From: Tubiluchus corallicola
Taxonomy: Eukaryota; Priapulida; Priapulimorpha; Priapulimorphida; Tubiluchidae
NCBI GenBank assembly: GCA_030141605.1
Contig: JAQGDQ010001121.1
Location: 1-26,468, forward strand
Length of the DNA stretch: 26,468 bases
Reading direction: 5' to 3'
Program-made: the position numbers and the translations under genes
Part shown: one piece after another, positions 8,461-17,340 of the stretch
Numbering within the stretch: the first letter of the stretch is position 1
Layout of the letters: each line of letters starts with the position of its first letter
Notes under the pieces: model-generated
The model's input: the letters and a program-made list of their open reading frames with translations, nothing else
What the model was told of the DNA's origin: nothing
The model's database searches: none

Positions 8461-10790
8461 GAAGGCTATCAAATGCATTAATCAAGTCCATTAATATTGT
8501 ACCTACATAGTGGAGGTGGGGGAGGATATCAAATGCATTAATCAAGTCCATTAATATTGTACCTACATAGTGGAAGTGGGGAAGGCTATCAAATGCATTA
8601 ATCAAGTCCATTAATATTGTACCTACATAGTGGAAGTGGGGAAGGCTATCAAATGCATTAATCAAGTCCATTAATATTGTACCTACATAGTGGAAGTGGG
8701 GAAGGCTATCAAATGCCTTAGTTAAGTACATTAATATTGTACCTACGTAGTGGAGGTGGGGAAGGCTATCAAATGCCTTAGTCAAGTCCATTAATATTGT
8801 ACCTACATAGTGGAGGTGGGGAAGGCTATCAAATGCCTCAGTTAAGTCCATTAATACTGTACCTACATAGTGGAAGTGGGGAAGGCTATCAAATGCCTTA
8901 GTTAACTCCATTAATATTGCACCTACATAGTGGAGGTGGGGAAGGCTATCAAATGCCTTAGTCAAGTCCATTAATATTGTACCTACATAGTGGAGGTGCG
9001 GAAGGCTATCAAATGCCTTAGTTAAGTCCATTAATATTGTACCTACATAGTGGAGGTAGGAAGGCTATCAAATGCCTTAGTTAAGTCCATTAATATTGTA
9101 CCTACATAGTGGAGGTAGGAAGGATATCAAATGCCTCAGTTAAGTCCATTAATATTGTACCTACATAATGGAGGTGGGGAAGGCTATCAAATGCCTTAGT
9201 CAAGTCCATTAATATTGTACCTACATAGTGGAGGTGGGGAAGGCTATCAAATGCCTTAGTCAAGTCCATTAATATTGTACCTACATAGTGGAGGTGGGGA
9301 AGGCTATCAAATGCCTTAGTTAAGTCCATTAATACTGTACCTACATAGTGGAAGTGGGGAAGGCTATCAAATGCCTTAGTTAACTCCATTAATATTGCAC
9401 CTACATAGTGGAGGTGGGGAAGGCTATCAAATGCCTTAGTCAAGTCCATTAATATTGTACCTACATAGTGGAGGTGCGGAAGGCTATCAAATGCCTTAGT
9501 TAAGTCCATTAATATTGTACCTACATAGTGGAGGTGGGGAAGGCTATCAAATGCCTTAGTTAAGTCCATTAATATTGTACCTACATAGTGGAGGTAGGAA
9601 GGATATCAAATGCCTTAGTTAAGTCCATTAATATCGTACCTACATAGTGGAGGTGGGGAAGGCTATCAAATGCCTTAGTTAAGTCCATTAATATCGTACC
9701 TACATAGTGGAGGTGGGGAAGGCTATCAAATGCCTTAGTTAAGTCCATTAATATTGTACCTACATAGTGGAGGTAGGAAGGCTATCAAATGCCTTAGTTA
9801 AGTCCATTAATATTGTACCTACATAGTGGAGGTAGGAAGGCTATCAAATGCCTTAGTTAAGTCCATTAATATTGTACCTACATAGTGGAGGTGGGGGAGG
9901 ATATCAAATGCCTTAGTTAAGTCCATTAATATCGTACCTACATAGTGGAGGTGGGGAAGGCTATCAAATGCCTTAGTTAAGTCCATTAATATCGTACCTA
10001 CATAGTGGAGGTGGGGAAGGCTATCAAATGCCTTAGTTAAGTCCATTAATATCGTACCTACATAGTGGAGGTGGGGAAGGCTATCAAATGCCTTAGTTAA
10101 GTCCATTAATACTGTACCTACATAGTGGAGGTGGGGAAGGCTATCAAATGCCTCAGTTAAGTCCATTAATATTGTACCTACATAGTGGAAGTGGGGAAGG
10201 CTATCAAATGCCTCAGTTAAGTCCATTAATATTGTACCTACATAGTGGAAGTGGGGAAGGCTATCAAATGCCTTAGTCAAGTCCATTAATATTGTACCTA
10301 CATAGTGGAGGTGGGGAAGGCTATCAAATGGCTTAGTCAAGTCCATTAATATTGTACCTACATAGTGGAAGTGGGGAAGGCTATCAAATGCCTTAGTTAA
10401 CTCCATTAATATTGCACCTACATAGTGGAGGTGGGGAAGGCTAACAAATGCCTTAGTCAAGTCCATTAATATTGTACCTACATAGTGGAGGTGGGGGAGG
10501 ATATCAAATGCCTTAGTTAAGTCCATTAATATCGTACCTACATAGTGGAGGTGGGGAAGGCTATCAAATGCCTTAGTTAAGTCCATTAATATTGTACCTA
10601 CATAGTGGAGGTGGGGAAGGACATCAAATGCCTTAGTTAAGTCCATTAATATTGTACCTACATAGTGGAGGTGGGGAAGGCTATCAAATGCCTTAGTTAA
10701 GTCCATTAATATTGTACCTACATAGTGGAGGTGGGGAAGGCTATCAAATGCCTTAGTTAACTCCATTAATATTGTACCTACATAGTGCTT
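8453..10790. repeat. 60-bp minisatellite (about 39 units) made from RT motif A
   Basis: Plus-strand units run GAAGGCTATCAAATGCCTTA, GTTAAGTCCATTAATATTGT, ACCTACATAGTGGAGGTGGG. On the minus strand each unit translates as YVGTILMDLTKAFDSLPHLH, which is the RT motif A segment with its catalytic Asp (compare FCDLSKAFDTVNH in relic 1). The array starts and ends within one RT domain. About five units are 59 bp (GAGGTAGGAAGG) and break the frame, giving open frames of 193, 155 and 348 codons. Unit variants (ATTGCACC, GAGGTGCGG, GTTAACTCC) mark higher-order duplications. Confidence 0.95.
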
Positions 10791-10895
10791 CTGGGCGGGT
10801 GCTTCTCTCCAAACTTCTACTAATTTCAGCAGCGCATCTCGACAGACACGTTTCTGCCCTGACAAGCTTGTAACTACTTCGAAATATTATCAATC
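10791..10895 (-). pseudogene. RT fragment immediately N-terminal to the repeated motif A
   Basis: The minus-strand frame reads YFEVVTSLSGQKRVCRDALL and continues KLVEVWREAPAQKHYVG straight into the first 60-bp unit. This matches the region before motif A in CR1-like RTs, of the form 'LSGFRKG...QDALLKLVEDWR...YVGTVLMDLSKAFD'. A stop lies just upstream. It shows that the array sits inside an RT gene at the expected position. Confidence 0.75.
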
Positions 10896-12086
10896 GCAAA
10901 ACAATGAAAAAATAACTTAGGACTAAAAGCCATACAAAAAATGCAAAGAATTTTTTTGAATTGTTGTGTATGAACGACTAAAAGCATTCGTACGCTCGCA
11001 CAGCATCCACTAATGTCAGCATAAGATGATGTCATTCTTGCACAACCATAGCCGCTTGGTTAGCTGTTTATTTTTTCAATAAAACACGTATTATAGCATC
11101 CGTGAAGGTTATTGAATATTACAATAAGTGTCCTTGTATAGCAAAATATTCCACTAGGTATGAATTTCTAGATATGTGTACATTCCTGTTCTCCTATTCA
11201 ACACGATCATTTTTGGTACCTGTTTCAGTTCTACTTTATTTCTAAGCCAGTGGATGTTGAAAAAACCAAAATTAATATTATGAGAAAATAGCTTCAAAGT
11301 TTGTGTTACAATTTTCAGTAAAGTTGCATAGCAACAGAAGGAGGAGGTTTGGGGGTTTACTATCAAGTATAATTCTCTTTCTTGCAATTCGCATAAAGGT
11401 ATAACCAGTGAACTTATTTTTGATGAATTCTGAGCACTTTACTGCTTACCTCTGCATTCTGTGTTAATTTAAGTAAAGGTAAATCATAATGATTAATTTT
11501 GTCGTATGAGGTTTTAAAATTTGTTTGACTAATTTTACATTTCTTTTTACATAGTTTTAAATATTTTTTCAACTATACTAAATATACTTGCAGAGTAGTT
11601 TTGAAGTATTTCGCCAGGTAACATAATTAATTACAGGTGAGAATATTGCAAGCGTTGGTCTATAATACTAATAAAAATATAATTAAAGCTTGTGGAAATA
11701 ACTATGCCAGTTTTATAAATAATCTGCTATTTAAGTGCATAAGTGCACTCGCTCCAGGGTATCATTTCCAGGTAAACTAACCAACTGCTGTAATTACAGG
11801 TGATACAAACCCAACATTTTATGCCTTTTAAACAAGGCACAACTATAATTAGTTTTGTATAATGGTGAAACTTTAAAATTAAACAAAAACTATCAAACCA
11901 TCTGCCAAAATTGATAAAAATGTCGTAGAAATAATATGTGCCATTATGTGACTTTTCAGTATTGAGTGCAAAATCTGTAATGGTCCCAGGATGATCAACC
12001 CTAACCTAAAAATTATTAAAACTTTACAAAACCCAAAGAAAACTAAATCTCGAAGGAACTATGACGTAAAAAAGCGTAAAAACATT
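10896..12086. other. Unrecognised sequence, presumably the 5' part of the LINE relic
   Basis: I find no convincing coding region. A minus-strand frame at 11154-11387 includes FFNIHWLRNKVELKQV, which weakly resembles the start of a LINE endonuclease ('LNI..LRNKVE'), but its distance to the RT is too short and the rest does not match. Confidence 0.4.
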
Positions 12087-12362
12087 AAATTATTTTCTTA
12101 AGCAGCACCAATGCATATCCTAGTTTATGCCATGACTTTGTTCAACTTTGTGTCAGTAAGCAAATAAGTAAGCATCTTCATCTAACACCTTTTTTTACTT
12201 AAAAACAGTGCACAAAACAATAATATGATTATAATGATTACTGTATTCAAGACATAGTTTTAAACTGACTGGCAATAAGGGAACAAAGAACTAAAGTAAG
12301 GTTATCAAGATCAACCATCCCATGTAAGTAATGTTGTTATTAGACAAATAATAAAAATTTAA
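12087..12362. repeat. Duplicated block Y, first copy (partner 19347-19583)
   Basis: Shared stretches include TAGTTTATGCCATGACTTTG, AATAATATGATTATAA and TCAAGACATAGTTTTAAACT, in the same orientation as the partner. Y lies upstream of ZNF A beyond the LINE insertion. In unit B it directly follows the 69-bp array, which gives the pre-insertion arrangement. Confidence 0.85.
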
Positions 12363-12435
12363 TCACTAGAATCTGGTCTCAAACAATTTGTCACAGGCCT
12401 TTTTTACAAAGACATACTTACCCTATTAAGATATA

Positions 12436-12515
12436 GGGACCTAGAATTGAACTCGGAACCCTTCTCAATAATGCCTCAAAGCAATTGTTTGTTGATGCAT
12501 CTAATGGTTGGCCCT
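12436..12515 (-). mobile_element. Possible tRNA-derived SINE head (degenerate)
   Basis: On the minus strand TTAGATGCATC (12494-12504) resembles a pol III A box, and CCGAGTTCAATTCTAGG (about 12441-12457) resembles a T-arm with B box, at normal tRNA spacing. The T-arm stem pairs in 4 of 5 positions. No full cloverleaf forms, so this is a relic or SINE and not a working tRNA; it could also be chance. Confidence 0.38.
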
Positions 12516-12825
12516 CGCGGGTATTTTGCAGTTTAGGCGGTTCTTTTTTAGCGTCTTCCCTGACTGCCCAAATCAAAGGTATCGCTAAAACCAGTTCTCC
12601 AATAAAAAGATGTGTCGTTTATCTACACACTGACTAAAGAAAATGAAAATATGCCGCACATTAAATAACGTTTTTTTAAAGTAGGTGTCAGCGTAGCGAA
12701 AACGAACAAAAATTAGGCATTTTACCGAAATATTTTCACTTTCGAGTCTCCAGAATGTAACTATTTTAATCTATCACTCTGCACCACAGCACAGAAACAA
12801 GCAATAAATTAATAAAAAAAGTGTG

Positions 12826-12870
12826 ACTTACCTAACCTCCGCCATTTGCGGATTCTGTGTTTAGGTGCTT
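12826..12870 (-). promoter_or_regulatory. Candidate first exon and start for ZNF A (ATGGCGG with strong splice donor)
   Basis: The minus strand reads CGCAAATGGCGGAGGTTAG followed directly by GTAAGT (12826-12831), a near-perfect splice donor. CAAATGGCGG matches the YY1-type element that often overlaps translation starts, and a CRE-like TGACGCCA lies upstream. The ATG (12843-12845) would give M-A-E-V plus two bases. It is upstream of ZNF A in the right orientation. The phase does not match the acceptor at 7674, so another exon or a different acceptor would be needed. No equivalent is seen upstream of ZNF B, where LINE relic 2 sits. Confidence 0.4.
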
Positions 12871-12899
12871 ATTGACTTTACTGTGCTGCTTGTGGCGTC

Positions 12900-13597
12900 A
12901 TCTCATGTGCAAATTTGTAATTATATTCCTACGCACGACCACATTGTATATCCTACAATCTAGATAAAGCAAATGCACAATACATGCACTAAACCAACAA
13001 AATTATTAGAGTGCTTCTACTTTAACGTTATTATTATTATTAATGTTATTATTATTACCTTTACTTTATCAAATTGTTCCAGTCCAATATGTAAAAAAAA
13101 ACAAAGATTTACAGGCTACAGTTAGTTACATGGCAATTAACAAGGTAGAATAAAAATGGCTTTATCTGCAATTGGCATACAATCAGACTGTCACCACAAC
13201 GACAAGACTCAGGACTAGTGCTTTGACTTATAAAACACTGTTTATATTTTATGTATGTACCATTTAATTATCGTGAAATACAGCGATTTTATCCAACTCC
13301 ATGATCCCACTAAGTAACAAGAATTTAAGATAAATGTAATTTCAACAATGTTTTCAACCCGTCCTGTTGAGTCATTCGCACATGGAGCAGTTTAAATGAT
13401 TTTGCTAACTAAAGAATTGATTCTACAATTACAATGGCACAACAAATTGCTTATATGTTTAAATTGTTATAAACTAACACAACTACAGCGTGTTTTGCAT
13501 ACTGAAAATTCTAAGAAGCAGATCTGCTGTACTGAGGATTAATGGTGACAAGGAATCACAGAAACAACGAAATGCATCATACATCGTACTGACACAT
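12900..13597. other. AT-rich sequence, no gene seen
   Basis: It contains an ATT microsatellite-like run at about 13027-13060 and otherwise nothing I recognise. Confidence 0.5.
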
Positions 13598-13721
13598 GTA
13601 TAATATTTATTTTTATGACATTAGATTAAATTTTGAGATTAGATTAGATTTATTGACAAGTATAATATTTATTTTTATGATATTAGATTAAATTTTGATA
13701 TTAGATTAGATTTATAGACAA
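13598..13721. repeat. Tandem duplication, 62-bp unit, two copies
   Basis: GTATAATATTTATTTTTATG starts at 13598 and again at 13660, and both continue through AGATTAGATTTAT with a few differences. Confidence 0.9.
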
Positions 13722-13868
13722 ATAACTACAAGAGCAAAAGGTAAGAATTAGCAAAGAGGAAATTAGTCCAGCAAGACAATAAATGAAAATATTTAATAGA
13801 GTCCTTGTTAATATCGTTAAAAATAGTCTTGTTTCTGACAAATGCAGTTTTTTCCCCAATGACATAGC

Positions 13869-14104
13869 ACTTGCTCTTCATCTTGAACTGTACCATGTGC
13901 ACCCAGTGCACAGTCACAGACGTGTGCATGTCGTAGCCTCTGCCTCTACTTGCTCTTCATCTTGAACTGCCCATATGGACCCAGTGCACAGTCACAGACG
14001 TGTGCATGTCATAGCCTCTGCCTCCACTTGTTTTTCATCTTGAACTGCACTGTATGGACCCAGTGCACAGTCACAGATGGGTGTATGTTGCAGCCTCTGC
14101 CTCC
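13869..14104. repeat. Tandem repeat, 78-79-bp unit, three copies
   Basis: ACTTGCTCTTCATCTTGAAC starts at 13869 and 13948, and as ACTTGTTTTTCATCTTGAAC at 14026. Each unit contains CCCAGTGCACAGTCACAGA and GCCTCTGCCTC. The short open frames over it on both strands come from the repeat and are not called as genes. Confidence 0.92.
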
Positions 14105-14643
14105 TACTTTTAATTTCTACAAGAAATATGTGAGCTCTGCAATGAGGTCCATTCTGATAACCTGATAACCAATGATAACCTGCTCCTATCCATTCTGATA
14201 TACCAGGTGTAGTCATTGATTATAGTTGATAGGACATAAGTGAAGGATTCATTGTTCTATAAGTTACAAAGCAGCTTTTTTCAGCTGTAAAGACACGTTT
14301 AAATGATTTGGCTTGTCTACATCCACAGGATTATCAGCTAGAGACAAAAAGTTGTCCGTTTAATAACTCATGGGAGTGTTGGTTTCGCGACATTGTTCTA
14401 TTGTACTAATTATAATATCGTGTTGTTGTGTTTTGTTTTGTCTTGGAAGGCTCGTATAGAAAGCCAGAAAACATGTCGTCAAATTAAACTAGTTTCATAT
14501 GCGAGAATTCTACAAGCCAAAAGTATGAAGGAACGCGAAATGTTTACAGTAAATATGATAATCTGTAAATGTGAAAGTGCATCTGAGAATACGAGGCTAC
14601 AAGACAATGCATGCACTACTACTATCTCTTGTGGCCAGCTCTG
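14105..14643. other. No gene recognised
   Basis: A 93-codon plus-strand frame at 14393-14674 has no recognisable domain or supporting context. Nothing else stands out. Confidence 0.45.
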
Positions 14644-14755
14644 CCTTATATATCAGTGCCAAAGAACAATCTAGAAATAGAAAGTTCTCGAAACTTTTAC
14701 AAGAAGATTGTTCTACTATACTATAGAGCATTCTACAATATTCTATTTAATTCTA
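14644..14755 (-). promoter_or_regulatory. Heat-shock-like promoter cluster (HSE trimer plus TATA box)
   Basis: A perfect alternating trimer AGAAAGTTCTCGAAA (nGAAnnTTCnnGAAn, 14679-14693) is the consensus binding site of heat-shock factor. More TTC modules at 14711, 14731, 14741 and 14751 share one 10-base phase. On the minus strand the trimer is followed about 26 bases later by ATATATAAGG (14644-14653), a TATA-like box at a typical distance. No recognisable coding region follows on the minus strand, so it may be a solo or orphan promoter, or chance in AT-rich DNA. Confidence 0.4.
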
Positions 14756-14982
14756 GTGGATCTCCACAACACGTGTTTATTCATGTTTTCCATCAGTTTC
14801 TTTAGATATTTTTGTAGTTGAAATTTAACCCATGCAAGGGGAGATGGTATATCCCTTTTCCCTATTGGCAAGGACAAAACGCAAAGTTACAACTCTGTGA
14901 ATGTTTAATACAATATGCTTTTTAGAAAGTTTGTGCAATACAAGCCAGTAAAATAACAGTAAAATAATGAAAGTTTTGCATC

Positions 14983-15379
14983 AATGTTGCACCAACACAT
15001 GTCCTGCAAATGCATTAAAATAAGTCAATGTTGCACCAACACATGTCCTGCAAATACATTAAAATAAGTCAATGTTCCACCAACACATGTCCTGCAAATA
15101 CATTAAAATAAGTCAATGTTGCACCAACACATGTCCTGCAAATACATTAAAATAAGTCAATGTTGCACCAACACACGTCCTGCAAATACATTAAAATAAG
15201 TCAATGTTGCACCAACACATATCCTGCAAATGCATTAAAATAAGTCAATGTTGCACCAACACATGACCTGCAAATACATTAAAATAAGTCAATGTTGCAC
15301 CAACACATATCCTGCAAATACACTAAAATAAGTCAATGTTGCACCGACACATGTACTGCAAATACATTAAAATAAGTCA
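14983..15379. repeat. 44-bp minisatellite, nine copies
   Basis: Each unit reads AATGTTGCACCAACACATGT, CCTGCAAATACATTAAAATA, AGTC. The nine copies differ by only a few substitutions (for example TTCCACC in the third and ACACGTCC in the fifth), which indicates recent homogenisation. Confidence 0.95.
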
Positions 15380-15589
15380 AACAGTTTCACAAAGTTTCAC
15401 AATATATTCCTTCATTATGAACATTACTTTGACCCTTTGCCTTTAGCAGACGAATACTTCTCCAACTAAAATTAACATACATATTTTTCAAATCCTAACC
15501 CTAATTTCACAAACTGAACCTAAGCTTCAATGTTGGCTTGTTGTTCCTTTGTTCATCAGCCAGCTAGCCACTGAACTAGTCAACCAGCC

Positions 15590-15770
15590 AGTCAGTCAGT
15601 TAGTCAATCAGTAAGTCAGAGTCAGTTATTCACACCACCAGCCAGCCAACAAGCAAGTCACTCAGTTTGTCAGTAAGTCAGAAAGTCAGTTATTCACACC
15701 ACCAGCCAGCCAACCAGCCAGTCAGTCAGTTAGTCAATCAGTTCGTCAGTAAGTCGGTTATTCACTCCAA
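15590..15770. repeat. CAGT/GTCA-rich degenerate tandem repeat
   Basis: GTCAGTTATTCACACCACCA occurs at 15621 and 15685 (64-base spacing) within a stretch built of CAGT, CAGC and GTCA tetramers. A shorter relative lies at about 6008-6090 in unit A. Confidence 0.75.
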
Positions 15771-15803
15771 CAGTCAGTTAAATAGTTTGCTAGTCAGTAA
15801 GTA

Positions 15804-15809
15804 TTTATT
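15804..15809 (-). terminator. Candidate polyadenylation signal AATAAA for ZNF B
   Basis: The minus strand reads AATAAA about 255 bases past the ZNF B stop, at the same relative place as in ZNF A. Confidence 0.4.
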
Positions 15810-16062
15810 TCACTTTGTTTTCTCTTTTTTCCATTGAGTCACTCATTCACATAATTAATGAATAACTGACTAAGCGGTTTAGTGTTTTAATGGTTGACCA
15901 GCAATCGTTTAGTTTGTTTTCACAACAGATGACCATCATGATTACAAGGTGCCCCATAAATGCATTGACTCAGTACAACTTGACCTGAATGCTTGATTTA
16001 CACTGAAATGATTAAATTGTAATTTATCTACACCAAGGTTAACATGCTGCCCACTGCCATGT

Positions 16063-17157
16063 CTATGCTGTATGAGTGTTCATGTGCCTGACAAGATTGC
16101 TTTTCCAAGAAAACGATTTGTCACATAAGTCACATTTGTGGGGTTTCAATCCAGTGTGAGTGTTCATGTGCGTGAGAAGATTACTTCGCTGAGAAAATGA
16201 TTTGTCACATAAGTCACATTTGTGAGGTTTCATTCCAGTATGAGTGTTCATGTGCACGAGAAGATTACCTCGTAGAGAAAATGATTTGTCACATAAGTCA
16301 CATTTGTGGGGTTTCATTCCAGCATGAGTGTTCATGTGCCTGAGAAGACTACCTCGCTCAGAAAATGATTTGTCACATAAGTCACATTTGTGAGGTTTCA
16401 TTCCAGTATGAGTGTTCATGTGCCCGCGAAGATGATCACGGCGAGAAAATGATTTGACACATAAGTCACATTTGTGGGGTTTCAATCCAGTATGAGTGTT
16501 TGTGTGACTGAGAAGATTACCTCTCTGAGAAAATGCTTTGTCACATACGTCACATTTGTAAGGTTTCATTCCAGTATGAGTGTTCATGTGCCTGAGAAGA
16601 CTATCTCGCTCAGAAAATGATCTGTCACATAAGTCACATTTGTGGGGTTTCATTCCAGTATGAGTGTTCATGTGATTGAGAAGATGGCCTCGCTGAGAAA
16701 ATGATTTGTCACATAAGTCACATTTGTGGGGTTTCATTCCAGTATGAGTGTTCATGTGAGTGACAAGATGACCTTGCTGAGAAAATGATTTGTCACATAA
16801 GTCACATTTGTGGGGTTTCAATCCAGTATGAGTGTTCTTGTGCGTGAGAAGATTACCTCGCTGAGAAAACGATTTGTCACATATGCCACATTTGTGGGGC
16901 TTCATTCCAGTATGAGTGTTCTTGTGCTTGAGAAGATCACCTCGCTGAGAAAATGATTTGTCACATAAGTCACATTTGTGGGGTTTCATTCCAGTATGAG
17001 TGTTCATGTGCGTGACAAGATTACCTCGCTGAGAAAATGACTTGTCACATAAGTCACATTTGTGGGGCTTCATTCCAGTATGAGTGTTCAGGTGCACGAG
17101 AAGATGACTTTGCTGAGAGAACGATTTGTGGCACTGGTCACACCTGTGAGGTTTCAT
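16063..17157 (-). CDS. ZNF B: C2H2 zinc-finger protein, 13 fingers (N-terminus uncertain)
   Basis: Tandem paralogue of ZNF A with one extra 28-residue finger; all 13 fingers keep C2H2 ligands. Predicted base-contact residues (-1,2,3,6) are QSHV, QGNT, QGDK, QGNT, QGHT, QGHN, EDSR, QGNS, RDHG, EGSR, LGNV, QSNT, WSNR. The first finger and the last two are nearly the same as in ZNF A, whereas the central fingers differ mainly at contact positions, so the two proteins should prefer different DNA sequences. Finger 4 has CGIC and finger 8 has KPYKCDVCDKAF, departures from the otherwise uniform CDLCDKSF framework. The stop follows the last finger, as in ZNF A. The first ATG in frame is in the first linker (17155-17157). 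An in-frame TAG upstream, shared with ZNF A, blocks extension. A working nuclear protein is plausible but the start exon is unknown. Confidence 0.85.
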   Translation of the reverse strand: MKPHRCDQCHKSFSQQSHLLVHLNTHTGMKPHKCDLCDKSFSQRGNLVTHMNTHTGMKPHKCDLCDKSFSQRGDLLKHKNTHTGMKPHKCGICDKSFSQRGNLLTHKNTHTGLKPHKCDLCDKSFSQQGHLVTHMNTHTGMKPHKCDLCDKSFSQRGHLLNHMNTHTGMKPHKCDLCDRSFSERDSLLRHMNTHTGMKPYKCDVCDKAFSQRGNLLSHTNTHTGLKPHKCDLCVKSFSRRDHLRGHMNTHTGMKPHKCDLCDKSFSERGSLLRHMNTHAGMKPHKCDLCDKSFSLRGNLLVHMNTHTGMKPHKCDLCDKSFSQRSNLLTHMNTHTGLKPHKCDLCDKSFSWKSNLVRHMNTHTA

Positions 17158-17161
17158 ACCT

Positions 17162-17221
17162 GTGTAAAGAGTGCTTATAAAGAGTACTTTGATGGCAAAA
17201 TGATTTCTTGCACTGACCACA
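17162..17221 (-). pseudogene. Degenerate extra zinc finger upstream of ZNF B, out of frame
   Basis: Reads CGQCKKSFCHQSTLYKHSLH in a frame offset from the array, with the same frame change as in ZNF A. The preceding bases also read LCKNAFKACS in this frame, which suggests more decayed finger-like sequence. Confidence 0.6.
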
Positions 17222-17321
17222 GCTACAAGCTTTAAAGGCGTTTTTGCATAACTGTGAGACTAGCTTCCCCAAGAGCAGACATCACAGCTGCGAGACTTCA
17301 GTTCAGTGAAGGAGGCGACAC

Positions 17322-17340
17322 CTGTATCAAAAAGAAAAGA
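17322..17340 (-). other. Candidate splice acceptor upstream of ZNF B
   Basis: The minus strand reads TCTTTTCTTTTTGATACAG before GTGTCGCCTCC. It is conserved with the site at 7674 in unit A and has the same downstream in-frame TAG. Confidence 0.45.

Larger units (their letters stand above)
8065..12086 (-). mobile_element. LINE relic inserted in the ZNF A unit, carrying the expanded RT motif
   Basis: In unit B the sequence TTGCTTTTACATAAACTC runs straight into AAATTAGTTTCTTAGGCAGC. In unit A the two halves are separated by about 4.0 kb. The copies AAATTACTAAGCAG (8051-8064) and AAATTATTTTCTTAAGCAG (12087-12105) flank this segment and look like a diverged target-site duplication. Minus-strand RT fragments lie at 10791-10895 and 8173-8460 on either side of the 60-bp array. 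Much of the rest (10896-12086) is unrecognisable. A deletion in unit B instead of an insertion in A is possible but fits the flanking repeat less well. Confidence 0.65.

Noticed and set aside
9819-10865. A 348-codon minus-strand open frame with 60-bp repeats as a protein gene
   Set aside because: The frame is open because the unit is 60 bp without stops; 59-bp units break it elsewhere, the RT after the array is broken, and there is no independent start or conserved end.
11154-11387. Endonuclease start of the motif A LINE (FFNIHWLRNKVELKQV)
   Set aside because: Resemblance is short, no other endonuclease motif follows, and there is too little space before the RT. Kept only as a weak remark.
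12440-12520. A functional tRNA gene
   Set aside because: The T-arm is imperfect and I cannot form acceptor, D and anticodon stems together; a degenerate SINE head is the most I can support.
14393-14674. Ninety-three-codon plus-strand frame as a gene
   Set aside because: No domain, no conservation with a duplicated block, and composition like surrounding non-coding sequence.
14983-15379. CRISPR-like array of 44-bp repeats
   Set aside because: The units are directly abutting with no variable spacers, in a eukaryotic setting; it is a minisatellite.
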